The notes: generated from the sequence alone by a model not told the origin. A DNA stretch of 43,261 nucleotides from Streptomyces misionensis (GCF_007896895.1 NZ_VOGW01000199.1:55566-98826); one strand, 5' to 3'; positions 13,734 to 22,993 are shown, numbered from the stretch's first letter. Program-made: numbers and translations.

Positions 13734-15344
13734 ATGACCGAGACGGCAACCAGCGAGCTCGACGACTCGTTCCACGTCTTCGACACGACGCTGCGCGACG
13801 GAGCGCAGCGGGAGGGCATCAACCTCACCGTCGCGGACAAGCTCGCCATCGCCCGGCACCTGGACGACTTCGGCGTCGGCTTCATCGAAGGCGGCTGGCC
13901 CGGCGCCAACCCCCGCGACACGGAGTTCTTCGCCCGTGCCAAGGACGAGATCGAGTTCCGCCACGCCCAGCTGGTCGCCTTCGGCGCCACCCGCCGCGCC
14001 GGCGCCAAGGCCGCCGACGACCCCCAGGTCAGAGCGCTGCTGGAGTCCGGCGCCCCGGTGATCACCCTGGTCGCCAAGTCGCACGACCGGCATGTCGAGA
14101 TGGCGCTGCGCACCACCCTGGACGAGAACCTGGAGATGGTCCGCGACACCGTCTCCCACCTGCGCGAGCAGGGCCGCCGGGTGTTCGTGGACTGCGAGCA
14201 CTTCTTCGACGGCTACCGGGCCAACCCCGAGTACGCCAAGGCCGTCGTCCGCGCGGCCTCGGAGGCCGGCGCCGATGTGGTCGTCCTGTGCGACACCAAC
14301 GGCGGCATGCTGCCCGCCCAGGTGCACGCGGTCGTCGCCACCGTGCTCGCCGACACCGGCGCCCGGCTCGGCATCCACGCCCAGGACGACACCGGCTGCG
14401 CGGTCGCCAACACCCTGGCCGCGGTCGACGGCGGCGCCACCCACGTGCAGTGCACCGCCAACGGTTACGGCGAGCGCGTCGGCAACGCCAACCTCTTCCC
14501 GGTGGTCGCCGCCCTGGAGCTGAAGTACGGCAAGAAGGTGCTGCCGGAGGGCCGGCTGCGGGAGATGACCCGGATCTCGCACGCCATCGCGGAGGTCGTC
14601 AACCTCACCCCCTCCACCCACCAGCCGTACGTGGGCGTCTCCGCCTTCGCGCACAAGGCCGGCCTGCACGCCTCCGCGATCAAGGTCGACCCGGACCTGT
14701 ACCAGCACATCGACCCCGCGCTGGTCGGCAACACCATGCGGATGCTGGTCTCCGACATGGCCGGCCGCGCCTCCATCGAGCTCAAGGGCAAGGAACTCGG
14801 CGTCGACCTCGGCGGCGACCGCGAGCTGATCGGGCGCGTGGTCGCCCGCGTCAAGGAGCACGAGCTCAAGGGCTACACGTACGAGGCGGCCGACGCCTCC
14901 TTCGAGCTGCTGCTGCGCGGCGAGGTCGAGGGCAGGGCGCTGAAGTACTTCGACGTCGAGTCCTGGCGGGCCATCACCGAGGACCGCCCCGACGGCAGCC
15001 ACGCCAACGAGGCCACGGTCAAGCTGTGGGCCAAGAGCGAGCGGATCGTCGCCACCGCCGAGGGCAACGGCCCGGTCAACGCCCTCGACCGCGCCCTGCG
15101 CGTCGCCCTGGAGAAGATCTACCCGGAGCTGGCCGGCCTCCAGCTGGTCGACTACCGCGTCCGCATCCTGGAGGGCCGGCACGGCACCTCCTCCACCACC
15201 CGCGTGCTCATCTCCACCTCGGACGGCACCGGCGAGTGGTCCACGGTCGGCGTGGCGGACAACGTCATCGCCGCGTCCTGGCAGGCGCTGGAGGACGCGT
15301 ACACGTACGGGCTGCTGCGGGCCGGCGTGGCACCGGCCGCGTAG
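13734..15344 (+). CDS. cimA: (R)-citramalate synthase (LeuA/CimA family)
   Basis: A 536-aa enzyme of the isopropylmalate synthase family. It carries HVFDTTLRDGAQREGINL, GFIEGGWPGANPRDTEFF, VQCTANGYGERVGNANLFP and a C-terminal LeuA-type allosteric domain from about residue 400. The family members with EGGWPG-type N-termini are citramalate synthases, condensing acetyl-CoA with pyruvate to feed isoleucine synthesis without threonine. The attenuator with Ile codons upstream supports an isoleucine role. The ATG at 13734 follows CAGGAG by 10 nt; the frame is open further upstream through the attenuator but that part is leader. One oddity: the usual metal-binding HxH reads HAQDD. Confidence 0.88.
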   Translation: MTETATSELDDSFHVFDTTLRDGAQREGINLTVADKLAIARHLDDFGVGFIEGGWPGANPRDTEFFARAKDEIEFRHAQLVAFGATRRAGAKAADDPQVRALLESGAPVITLVAKSHDRHVEMALRTTLDENLEMVRDTVSHLREQGRRVFVDCEHFFDGYRANPEYAKAVVRAASEAGADVVVLCDTNGGMLPAQVHAVVATVLADTGARLGIHAQDDTGCAVANTLAAVDGGATHVQCTANGYGERVGNANLFPVVAALELKYGKKVLPEGRLREMTRISHAIAEVVNLTPSTHQPYVGVSAFAHKAGLHASAIKVDPDLYQHIDPALVGNTMRMLVSDMAGRASIELKGKELGVDLGGDRELIGRVVARVKEHELKGYTYEAADASFELLLRGEVEGRALKYFDVESWRAITEDRPDGSHANEATVKLWAKSERIVATAEGNGPVNALDRALRVALEKIYPELAGLQLVDYRVRILEGRHGTSSTTRVLISTSDGTGEWSTVGVADNVIAASWQALEDAYTYGLLRAGVAPAA

Positions 15345-15372
15345 TCGGCGGCGCGCCGCGCGGGTGCGGCGG

Positions 15373-15972
15373 TCAGGGCGCCCGCCAGATGTTGTCGAAG
15401 GCGGCGTTCTCGATGCGCCGCCGCTCCCGCACGGCCGTCAGCTCCGTCACCGCGTCGCCGACGGCGGTCAGCACGGTGAGGACCGCCTCGTCGGTGTACT
15501 CCTGCGCCTTTGGCCGGTCCTCGCCGATGCCCAGCGGGTCGGCGAGACCGGCCAGCACGGGCTCGTGGGACCACCAGCGGTCGGCCGCGCGCCGCCGCGC
15601 GGGGGTGTCGGCCCGGGGCGTCTCGGCCGGGCGGGGCAGCCAGCGCCGCCGCTTCCCGGTGAGCTGCCCCTCGGTGTCCAGGAAGTCGTGGTAGGCCCCG
15701 GCCAGCCCGCGCCCCCGGCGCCACAGCCAGTCCTCGACCGTCTCGTACGGCTCCTCGCGCACCAGCGCCGCCCCCGCCTCGTCCAGCATCCGGTCACCGG
15801 TGGTCAGCACCGGGCCGGGCACGATGCGCTCGCCGTCCAGGGTGACCGCCCGTGTCCCGAGCAGATCGATCAGCTCGGCCCCCGCGAGGGCCAGCGACAG
15901 ATCCCCCTGCTCGACGGGGCGCTCGCCGGGGACGTCGACACTGACGAGGAACAGATCCTGCGGTGTGGTCAT
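15373..15972 (-). CDS. GPP34 (GOLPH3/Vps74-like) family phosphoprotein
   Basis: A 199-aa protein. It begins MTTPQDLFLVSVD and has LSLALAGAELIDLLGTRAVTLDGERI, matching the bacterial GPP34 fold related to eukaryotic GOLPH3, a PI4P-binding Golgi protein. Actinobacteria carry many copies of unknown role. Charged linkers and ENAAFDNIWRAP form the C-terminus. The start at 15972 has CTGGAG 6 nt upstream; a longer frame exists but is not supported. It is convergent with cimA (28-bp gap). Confidence 0.82.
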   Translation of the reverse strand: MTTPQDLFLVSVDVPGERPVEQGDLSLALAGAELIDLLGTRAVTLDGERIVPGPVLTTGDRMLDEAGAALVREEPYETVEDWLWRRGRGLAGAYHDFLDTEGQLTGKRRRWLPRPAETPRADTPARRRAADRWWSHEPVLAGLADPLGIGEDRPKAQEYTDEAVLTVLTAVGDAVTELTAVRERRRIENAAFDNIWRAP

Positions 15973-16085
15973 GAGGGCTCCAGGAAGCCGGGGCGACAGC
16001 GTACCGAGCACCCTCGCATGCGGCTCGGCCCCGGCGGCGCGCCACACGCCGAGGCCGCCTGCTCCGACTCGGCGGTCGATGGTCC

Positions 16086-16123
16086 GGCCGGGGAACGCCG
16101 GTCTCCCTCAGTGTCCCCCGGCC
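16086..16123 (-). terminator. Probable terminator after the GH30 gene
   Basis: GGCCGGGG (16086-16093) pairs with CCCCGGCC (16116-16123) around a 22-nt loop, shortly after the stop codon of the minus-strand glycosidase. No U-tract. Confidence 0.45.
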
Positions 16124-16139
16124 GCCCCCCGGCCGCGCG

Positions 16140-18005
16140 TCACTGCAACTGCCACTTCTGGTTGGCCGCGCCCGTGCACGACCAGATCTGGGCGCGGGCG
16201 CCGTTCGCCGAGGAGTTGTCGGTGACGTCCAGGCACTTGTTCGCGGCGAGGTTCACCACGTCGTGGGTGGCGGCGTCGTACGACCACTGCTGGGCGCCGG
16301 TGCCGTTGCAGTCGTAGAGCTGCACCTTGGCCCCGTCGGCCGTCGAGCCCGAGGTCACGTCCAGGCACTTGCCGAGCGACTGGACGGAACCGTCGGCCAT
16401 GACGGTCCACTGCTGGGCGGCGGTGCCGTTGCAGTCGTAGAGCTGGACGGCCGTGCCGTTGGCGTTGGAGGCGCCCGCCACGTCCAGGCACTTGCCGGCC
16501 AGGCCGACGAAGGAGCCGGAGCGGGCGCCGCCGCCGCTCTGGGCGCCGGACCAGGTGAAGGTGGCGGAGGTCTTCGCGGGCAGCGGGTAAGTGGCGTGCT
16601 GCGAGCCCCAGTCGATGGTCACCGTCTGCGCGGCGGAGGAGCCGTTGTAGGCGATCAGCGCCTTGCTGCCGTCGGGGTTGCGCCAGGCCACGTTCGGCAC
16701 CGTGGTGGACGCCGTGGAGGCGATCCGCTGGGCGCCGGGGCGGACGAACTTGGTCAGCTGGCCCATGTCGTAGTACTCGACGGTGTAGTCGACGGTCCCG
16801 CTCCGCCCGTCCCCGTTGTGCACGGTGACCAGCCCGGTGCAGGTGCCGCACCCGCCGTTGTGCGGGCCCATGTTCTGGTCCACCGCCAGGGACCACTTGG
16901 TCACCGACTTCCCCCAGTTGCGGGTGTAGTCGATGATGTCGGACATGTCCTCGCGCTGCTGGTCGGCGATCCAGGTGCCGCCGGAGTGCTCGGTGTCGAA
17001 GGCGTCCACCGAGGGGTACGCGTTGTGGACGGTGGTCTGCTCGCCGACGTCACCGCCGTAGCCGTGCCAGGCGATGCCGCCGAAGTTGGGGTGGTTGCGG
17101 ATCGCCGTGTCGTCCACCAGCGGGGCGGCCCAGGAGTCGTAGCCGTCCCAGTTCCAGTCGTGGACCAGGACCTTGGTGCTCAGGCCGGCCGACTGCAGCC
17201 GGGGCAGCAGATCGGTCTTGAGGAAGTACGACAGCCCACTGGCGTTCCAGCTCATCGAGGGGTAGCCGGAGCAGCAGGTCGGCTCGTTCTGCGGGGTCAC
17301 GTACGAGACCTTGACCCCCTGGTCCTGGTACGCCTGGAGGTACTTGACGAAGTAGGCGGCGTAGGCGGCGTAGTCCTCCGCCTTCAGCCAGCCGCCGTTG
17401 AGCGAGCCGCTGTCCTTCATCCAGGCCGGGGCGGTCCAGGGCGAGGCCATCACCGTCAGGGACGGGTTGAGCTGGAGCGCCTGCCTGGTGAGCGGCGCGA
17501 CGTCGGCGAGGTCGTGCGCGATCGAGAACGCGGCGAGGCCCGGGTCCGACTGCCCGGCCGGTACGTCGTCGTACGTGTAGCCGTAGCGCGCGAGGTCCGA
17601 GGCGCCCATCGGGTTGCGCAGGAACGACAGCCCGATGCCGTCCGTCGGCGAGAACAACTTGCGCATGGTCGCGTCCCGGGTCGTCTGGGACAGCGCGCCG
17701 CTGCTGTTCAGCAGCCAGGCGGCGGTGTCCGTGAAGGAGGCGCCGCCGCCGGTGAAGGTCTGGTAGCGGGTGTTCTCGTCCACGGTGATGTTCGTGCCGC
17801 CGCCGCCCGTCCCCGACTGGAACGAGAACGGCGTCTGGGCCTGGAGGCCGCGGACCACATGGCGTCCGGCGGAGTCGTCGGTGGTGGTGAGCCAGGCCGT
17901 GACCTGCTCGCCGGCCGCGTGTGCGGGGGGAACGGCCGCGGTGAAGCCGGCGGCGGAGAGCAGTCCGGCCAGCAGCAGCCGGACCGCGCGGGGGGATCTC
18001 CTCAT
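16140..18005 (-). CDS. Secreted GH30-family glycosidase with C-terminal ricin-type lectin domain
   Basis: A 621-aa exoenzyme. A signal peptide (MRRSPRAVRLLLAGLLSAAG, cleavage after AHA ~30) is followed by a GH30 (beta/alpha)8 catalytic region. Glu241 (TPQNEP) is the expected acid/base and Glu339 (FDTEHSG) the expected nucleophile. A beta-sandwich precedes a ricin B-type trefoil (~497-621) with three repeats carrying CLDV and QQW/QKW motifs. The family includes glucosylceramidase, endo-beta-1,6-glucanase and fungal/plant wall-degrading activities; the exact substrate is not readable. AGGAAGG lies 9 nt before the ATG at 18005. It is divergent from a GH3 beta-glucosidase across a shared operator, suggesting joint breakdown of a beta-glucan. 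Confidence 0.88.
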   Translation of the reverse strand: MRRSPRAVRLLLAGLLSAAGFTAAVPPAHAAGEQVTAWLTTTDDSAGRHVVRGLQAQTPFSFQSGTGGGGTNITVDENTRYQTFTGGGASFTDTAAWLLNSSGALSQTTRDATMRKLFSPTDGIGLSFLRNPMGASDLARYGYTYDDVPAGQSDPGLAAFSIAHDLADVAPLTRQALQLNPSLTVMASPWTAPAWMKDSGSLNGGWLKAEDYAAYAAYFVKYLQAYQDQGVKVSYVTPQNEPTCCSGYPSMSWNASGLSYFLKTDLLPRLQSAGLSTKVLVHDWNWDGYDSWAAPLVDDTAIRNHPNFGGIAWHGYGGDVGEQTTVHNAYPSVDAFDTEHSGGTWIADQQREDMSDIIDYTRNWGKSVTKWSLAVDQNMGPHNGGCGTCTGLVTVHNGDGRSGTVDYTVEYYDMGQLTKFVRPGAQRIASTASTTVPNVAWRNPDGSKALIAYNGSSAAQTVTIDWGSQHATYPLPAKTSATFTWSGAQSGGGARSGSFVGLAGKCLDVAGASNANGTAVQLYDCNGTAAQQWTVMADGSVQSLGKCLDVTSGSTADGAKVQLYDCNGTGAQQWSYDAATHDVVNLAANKCLDVTDNSSANGARAQIWSCTGAANQKWQLQ

Positions 18006-18062
18006 GGTGCGTCGCCCTTCCTCTCGGGTCGACAGGGTGGGGTCGCCAACGGGTGGGCCATC

Positions 18063-18091
18063 TTGACGAGTTGGGGAGGCGTCAGTTAACT
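18063..18091 (+). promoter_or_regulatory. Candidate promoter of the GH3 gene
   Basis: TTGACG (18063-18068), a 17-bp spacer and TTAACT (18086-18091). The -35 is near consensus; the -10 is weak and coincides with the left end of the palindromic operator, a repression geometry. Confidence 0.45.
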
Positions 18092-18106
18092 CACGCCGTG
18101 AGCTAA
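18086..18106. promoter_or_regulatory. Palindromic operator between divergent GH30 and GH3 genes
   Basis: Ten-base arms TTAACTCACG and CGTGAGCTAA around one central C are complementary at 9 of 10 positions. It overlaps the putative GH3 -10 box. A CCATGAG sequence repeats just downstream (18108 and 18118). It resembles a LacI- or GntR-type operator; the regulator is not adjacent. Confidence 0.55.
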
Positions 18107-18141
18107 GCCATGAGTGAACCATGAGAGCCGAGGGAAGGTCT

Positions 18142-21100
18142 ATGCCGAGACCAAGAACGGCCCTGCTCCTCCCGGGGGCCCTGCTCGCCGCCCTGCTGCC
18201 CCTGTCCGCGGCGGCCCAGGCCGCCGACGACCCGCCGCCCGTGCCCGTCGACCGCTTCGAGGGCGAGGTGCCCTTCGCGTCCCAGCCCGCCGACGGCATC
18301 TTCACCTGGGGCGGCGACACCGACGACCCGCCCGCGCTCCGCCTCGCCGACCGCGCCGACGCCCCCGAGGGCGCCAAGGTGCTCGCCGGCACCTACGACA
18401 TCAGCGGCTACGGCGGCTTCACCCACGATTTCGCCGCCGATCGGCCCGCCCACGACTGGTCCGCCCACCAGGGCATCCGCTTCTGGTGGGAAGGGCACGA
18501 CAACGGCGGGAAGGTCGCCTTCGAGATCAAGGACGGCGGCACGAACGGCGAGGCCTCCGAGCTGTGGACGGCCTCCTTCACCGACGACTTCACCGGCTGG
18601 AAGCAGATCCGGCTCCCCTTCGGCGACTTCACCTACCGCACCGACTACCAGCCCGTCGGCGGTATCGACCACGTCCTCGGCCTGACGCGGATGTGGGGCT
18701 ACGCGGTGACGCTCCCCGCGGGCGCCAAGGGCGAATTCGCCATGGACGACGTGGAGTTGTACGGCAAGGCGGACCAGACGCTGCGCGCCGCCGTCAGCAC
18801 CGACGCACCCGTCCACCCGGTGACGGAGGGCGGCACCGCCAAGGTCAGGGTCACCCTGGCCACCACCGGCGACCGCCCCGTGGACGAACCGGTGACCGTC
18901 TCCTACCGCACCGAGGGCGGCACCGCCACCGCCGGTCAGGACTACACCCCGGTCTCCGGCACCCTCACCTTCCCGGCCGGCACCGCCTCCGGCGCCTCGG
19001 CGACCATCCAGGTCCCCACCCGCAAGGACAAGGCCGGCGAGTCCGCCGAGACGATCCCGCTCAAGCTCACCGTGACCGGTGCCAAGGCCCCCGCCGAGAC
19101 CCCGCAGATCGTCATCGACGCGCACGGACTGCCGTATCTGAACCCCAAGCTGCCGGTGCGGAAGCGGGTCGCCGACCTGCTGTCGCGGATGTCCCTGGAG
19201 GAGAAGGCCGGGCAGATGACCCAGGCCGAGCGCGACGGCCTGGTCCCCGGCGACATCGCCTCCTACGGCCTCGGCTCACTGCTGTCCGGCGGCGGCTCCA
19301 CGCCCACGCCCAACACCCCCGAGGCCTGGGCCCGGATGATCGACGGCTTCCAGCTGCGCGCGCGGGCGACGCGGTTCCAGATCCCGCTGATCTACGGCGT
19401 GGACGCGGTGCACGGCCACAACAACCTCTACGGCGCCACGGTCATGCCGCACAACATCGGCCTCGGCGCGACCAGGGACCCCGGGCTCGCCGAGCGGACG
19501 GGCGCCGTGACGGCCGCCGAGGTCCGGGCGACCGGCATCCCCTGGGACTTCGCGCCCTGCCTCTGCGTGAGCCGCGACGAACGCTGGGGCCGCTCCTACG
19601 AGTCCTTCGGCGAGGACCCCGCACTGGTCGAGTCCATGGAGACGGTGATCCAGGGGCTCCAGGGCCGGGCGGACGGCAGCGACCTGGGCCGCGACGACAA
19701 GGTCCTGGCCACCGCCAAGCACTACGTCGGCGACGGCGGCACCGCCTACGGGTCCTCCACCACCGGCACGTACACCATCGACCAGGGCGTCACCACCGTC
19801 ACCCGGCAGCAGCTGGAGGACATCCACCTGGCGCCGTTCGAGACCGCCGTCCGGCGCGGCATCGGCACGGTCATGCCGTCGTTCTCCTCCCTCGACATCA
19901 CCGGTGACGGCAAGGGCCCGGTCAGGATGACCGCCCGCGGCGACATGATCAACGGCGAGCTGAAGAACAGGATGGGCTTCGACGGCTTCGTCATCAGCGA
20001 CTGGAACGCCGTCGACCAGCTCCCCGGCGACTACGCGAACCAGGTCCGCACCGCCGTCGACGCGGGCGTCGACATGATGATGGTGCCCTCCACCTACAGG
20101 AAGTTCAGCACCACGCTCGTCGACGAGGCGAAGGCCGGCCGGGTCGGCGCGGCGCGGCTCGACGACGCGGTCTCCCGCATCCTCACCGAGAAGTTCAGGC
20201 TGGGCCTGTTCGAGCACCCGTACGCCGACACCGGCGGCGCCGCCGCCATCGGCTCCCCGGCCCACCGCGCCGTCGCCCGCCGGGCCGCGGCCGAGTCGCA
20301 GGTGCTGCTGAAGAACAGCGGCGGGCTGCTGCCGCTGAGGAAGAGCGAGAAGGTGTACGTCGCCGGCTCCGACGCGGACGACATCGGCAACCAGACCGGC
20401 GGCTGGACCCTCACCTGGCAGGGCGCCTCGGGGAACACCGTCCCCGGCACCACCATCCTCCAGGGCATGCGCGAGGCGGGCGCGAACGTCACCTACTCCA
20501 AGGACGCCTCCGCCCCGACGGGCGGTTACGACGTCGGCGTGGTCGTCGTCGGCGAGACCCCGTACGCCGAGGGCGTCGGCGACGTCGGCAACGGCCACTC
20601 CCTGTCGCTGTCGGCCGCGGACCGGGCGGCCGTGGACAAGGTGTGCGGCGCCATGAAGTGCGTGGTGCTGATCGTCTCCGGCCGGCCCCAGCTCATCGGC
20701 GACCGGCTCGGCGAGATCGACTCCCTGGTGGCCTCCTGGCTGCCGGGCACCGAGGGCGAGGGCGTCGCCGACGTCCTCTACGGCGACCGCCCCTTCACCG
20801 GGCAGCTCCCGGTCACCTGGCCGAAGTCCGAGTCCCAGCTGCCGATCAACGTGGGCGACGCGTCGTACGACCCCCAGTTCCCCTACGGGTGGGGCCTGAC
20901 CACCGGCACCGCCGTCCCGCACGGCGGCCCGGGCGCCCTGAAGTCGCTGGCCGCGCGGGCGGCGGCGGCCGAACGGCGCGGTGACGCCCGGCAGGGGCGG
21001 CAGCTGGTGACCCGGGCCCGGCTGCTGGTCCAGCAGAAGGCGGGGGAGCGGATGACCGCGGCCCTGGCGAAGCCCTTCGCCGACGCGGACCACCTGCTGC

Positions 21101-21159
21101 TCGCCGGCCACTACGGGAAGGCGGTGCAGAAGCTGACGGAGGCGTACCGCGCGGCATGA
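18142..21159 (+). CDS. Secreted multidomain GH3 beta-glucosidase
   Basis: A 1005-aa protein: signal peptide (MPRPRTALLLPGALLAALLP, AAQA site), then an N-terminal beta-sandwich carbohydrate-binding-like module (~35-210). A Calx-beta-type repeat follows (~215-320; VTVSYRTEGGTATAGQDYTP). GH3 N- and C-terminal domains run from ~335, with substrate motifs LIYGVDAVHGHNN and KHYVGDGGT, and nucleophile Asp620 in FVISDWNAVDQL. A helical FIVAR-like tail is at the C-terminus (LLVQQKAGERMTAAL). The role is release of glucose from beta-glucan oligosaccharides outside the cell. The ATG at 18142 is preferred over 18121 because AGGGAAGG lies just before it and the signal peptide starts there. It is divergent from the GH30 gene. 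Confidence 0.9.
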   Translation: MPRPRTALLLPGALLAALLPLSAAAQAADDPPPVPVDRFEGEVPFASQPADGIFTWGGDTDDPPALRLADRADAPEGAKVLAGTYDISGYGGFTHDFAADRPAHDWSAHQGIRFWWEGHDNGGKVAFEIKDGGTNGEASELWTASFTDDFTGWKQIRLPFGDFTYRTDYQPVGGIDHVLGLTRMWGYAVTLPAGAKGEFAMDDVELYGKADQTLRAAVSTDAPVHPVTEGGTAKVRVTLATTGDRPVDEPVTVSYRTEGGTATAGQDYTPVSGTLTFPAGTASGASATIQVPTRKDKAGESAETIPLKLTVTGAKAPAETPQIVIDAHGLPYLNPKLPVRKRVADLLSRMSLEEKAGQMTQAERDGLVPGDIASYGLGSLLSGGGSTPTPNTPEAWARMIDGFQLRARATRFQIPLIYGVDAVHGHNNLYGATVMPHNIGLGATRDPGLAERTGAVTAAEVRATGIPWDFAPCLCVSRDERWGRSYESFGEDPALVESMETVIQGLQGRADGSDLGRDDKVLATAKHYVGDGGTAYGSSTTGTYTIDQGVTTVTRQQLEDIHLAPFETAVRRGIGTVMPSFSSLDITGDGKGPVRMTARGDMINGELKNRMGFDGFVISDWNAVDQLPGDYANQVRTAVDAGVDMMMVPSTYRKFSTTLVDEAKAGRVGAARLDDAVSRILTEKFRLGLFEHPYADTGGAAAIGSPAHRAVARRAAAESQVLLKNSGGLLPLRKSEKVYVAGSDADDIGNQTGGWTLTWQGASGNTVPGTTILQGMREAGANVTYSKDASAPTGGYDVGVVVVGETPYAEGVGDVGNGHSLSLSAADRAAVDKVCGAMKCVVLIVSGRPQLIGDRLGEIDSLVASWLPGTEGEGVADVLYGDRPFTGQLPVTWPKSESQLPINVGDASYDPQFPYGWGLTTGTAVPHGGPGALKSLAARAAAAERRGDARQGRQLVTRARLLVQQKAGERMTAALAKPFADADHLLLAGHYGKAVQKLTEAYRAA

Positions 21160-21213
21160 CCGCCGGACCGCCCTGAACCGGCCCACGCGAAAGGCTTCGG
21201 GTAGCGTCGAGAC

Positions 21214-22518
21214 ATGAACGCCGTCCCGCGGACCCGAAGCCTGACCGCACTGCTGCTGGCCGTGCTCGTCCTGGTCCTGACGACCGCGTTCGCCCCCGGC
21301 GCGAGCGCGCAGACCAGCGTCTCCACGATCGCCCGCGCCCTGCGCACCGGCCCGGTCTACGTCGACCCGGCGGCGTCCGCCCAGCTGTCCCGGGCGGACG
21401 CCGACGCGCTGGCCGACCGGATCAAGAAGGCGAACAAGCCACTGTTCATCGCCGTCCTGCCGGCCGGCTACCCCACCGCGCACCTCTTCGCCGACCTCCG
21501 CGCCGCCACCGGCATCACGGGCCTGTACGGCATCCGCCTCGGCGACCGCTTCGACGCCCGCGCCGACGCCTCGGTGATGACCCCGACGGCCCGGCAGAAC
21601 CTGGTCAACAGCGTCCAGGGCGAGAACGCCAAGGCCCAGCTCGGCGACTTCACCGACCGTGCCCTCGCCAACCTGGGCGGCCACGCCCCGAGCAGCTGGC
21701 ACGCCGCGGACGGGTCCGGCGGGTCCGGCGCCGGCCTGATCGCGGTCGGCGCGGTGCTGGTGGCGGGCGGCGCGGGCGCGTACGCCCTGGTCCGCCGCAA
21801 TCGGCGGCGCCGCGAGGAGGAGCAGCGGGCCGCCCTGGAGCGGCTGCGGGTGGTCGTGGACGAGGACATCACCGCCTTCGGCGAGGAACTGGACCGCCTG
21901 GACTTCCAACCCGGCGAACCCGGCGCCGACGACGCCATGCGCGCGGACTACGCACACGCCCTGGACGCCTACGAGACCGCGAAACAGCGGATGGCCGAGG
22001 CCGCGAGGCCCGAGGACGTCCGCCCGGTCACCCAGGCCCTGGAGGACGGCCGGTTCTCGCTGGCCACGCTGGCCGCGCGCCGCGCCGGCCGCCCGCTGCC
22101 CGAGCGCCGCCCGCCCTGCTTCTTCGACCCCCGCCACGGCCCCTCGGTCACGGACGCCACCTGGACGCCGCCCGGCGGCGCCCCGCGCGAGGTGCCGGTC
22201 TGCGCCGCCGACGCCGCCCGGCTCGCCGACGGCCTCGACCCGGCGATCCGCCAGGTGGACACCGAGCAGGGCCGCCGCCCCTACTGGGACGCGGGCCCCG
22301 CCTACGGCCCCTGGGCGGGCGGCTACTTCGGCGGCGGCATCCTCCCGGGCCTGCTGGTCGGCACCCTGCTCGGCTCCATGATGGCCACCCCGTCCTACGC
22401 GGCCGACTACGGCGCCGGATACGGGGACTTCAGCGGGTTCGGCGGCGACTACCAGGGCGGCGACGTCTCCGGCACGGACTTCGACCCCGGCGACTTCGGC
22501 GGCGGCTTCGGCGACTGA
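21214..22518 (+). CDS. Membrane-anchored protein with glycine-rich C-terminus, function unknown
   Basis: A 434-aa protein. An N-terminal signal sequence (TALLLAVLVLVLTTAFAPGASA) leads to an extracytoplasmic domain of ~140 residues (GPVYVDPAASAQLSRADADAL, IAVLPAGYP), reminiscent of TPM-type domains. One transmembrane segment (GLIAVGAVLVAGGAGAYALV, ~170-190) and a basic RRNRRRREEEQ stop-transfer lead into a cytoplasmic coiled-coil region. The C-terminus is rich in Gly/Asp/Tyr. I do not recognise a function. It lies 54 nt after the GH3 gene and has a start at ATG 21214. Its 3' end is convergent with the MarR gene. Confidence 0.75.
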   Translation: MNAVPRTRSLTALLLAVLVLVLTTAFAPGASAQTSVSTIARALRTGPVYVDPAASAQLSRADADALADRIKKANKPLFIAVLPAGYPTAHLFADLRAATGITGLYGIRLGDRFDARADASVMTPTARQNLVNSVQGENAKAQLGDFTDRALANLGGHAPSSWHAADGSGGSGAGLIAVGAVLVAGGAGAYALVRRNRRRREEEQRAALERLRVVVDEDITAFGEELDRLDFQPGEPGADDAMRADYAHALDAYETAKQRMAEAARPEDVRPVTQALEDGRFSLATLAARRAGRPLPERRPPCFFDPRHGPSVTDATWTPPGGAPREVPVCAADAARLADGLDPAIRQVDTEQGRRPYWDAGPAYGPWAGGYFGGGILPGLLVGTLLGSMMATPSYAADYGAGYGDFSGFGGDYQGGDVSGTDFDPGDFGGGFGD

Positions 22519-22552
22519 GGCCCACGGCGCCGCGCGGAGGCGTCTGCTCCCC

Positions 22553-22993
22553 TCAGGTCTCGGTGCCGGGTATCTCCATGGCGCCGAGCCGCTCCAGCAG
22601 GGCCCCCGCCAGCGTCAGCACCCCGCGCTCCGTCTCGCCCAGCGTGCTCAGCGCCGCGGCGAGCCAGATGTCCCGCTCGGCCATGTCCCGCTCCAGCGTC
22701 CGCCGCCCCGCCTCGGTGAGGGTCAGCACGGACTGCCGCCGGTCGTCCGGGTCCGGCTCGCGTACGATCAGTCCCTCCGCCTCCAGGTCCGCGAACACCC
22801 GGGTGAGGGACTGCGGCCGCTGCCGCTCCCGCGCCGCGATCCGGCCCGGGGTGGCCGACCCGTGTGCTTGCAGATACCCGAGCACCGCGAGCTGGTTGGG
22901 GCTCAGGCCCCCCTCGCCACGCTCCTGCCGCAGCCGCCGGTTGATCCGGACGACGGCATGACGGAGGGCGGCGGCTTCCGCGAGATGATCCAT
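22553..22993 (-). CDS. MarR-family transcriptional regulator
   Basis: A 146-aa winged-helix regulator. It contains LSPNQLAVLGYLQAHGSATPG (helices before the reading head), QRPQSLTRVFADLEAEGLIV (recognition helix) and the wing DPDDRRQSVLTLTEAGRRTL. The dimer-forming terminal helices are normal. Its upstream region carries two copies of a 16-17-bp element (23004-23020, 23069-23084), each an imperfect palindrome, and it may autoregulate there. The YceI gene ends 260 bp away on the same strand, separated by a strong hairpin. Confidence 0.9.
   Translation of the reverse strand: MDHLAEAAALRHAVVRINRRLRQERGEGGLSPNQLAVLGYLQAHGSATPGRIAARERQRPQSLTRVFADLEAEGLIVREPDPDDRRQSVLTLTEAGRRTLERDMAERDIWLAAALSTLGETERGVLTLAGALLERLGAMEIPGTET

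Noticed and set aside
19276..22137. 953-codon minus-strand open frame
   Set aside because: Antisense to the GH3 gene and its neighbour, repetitive shadow composition, no ribosome site.
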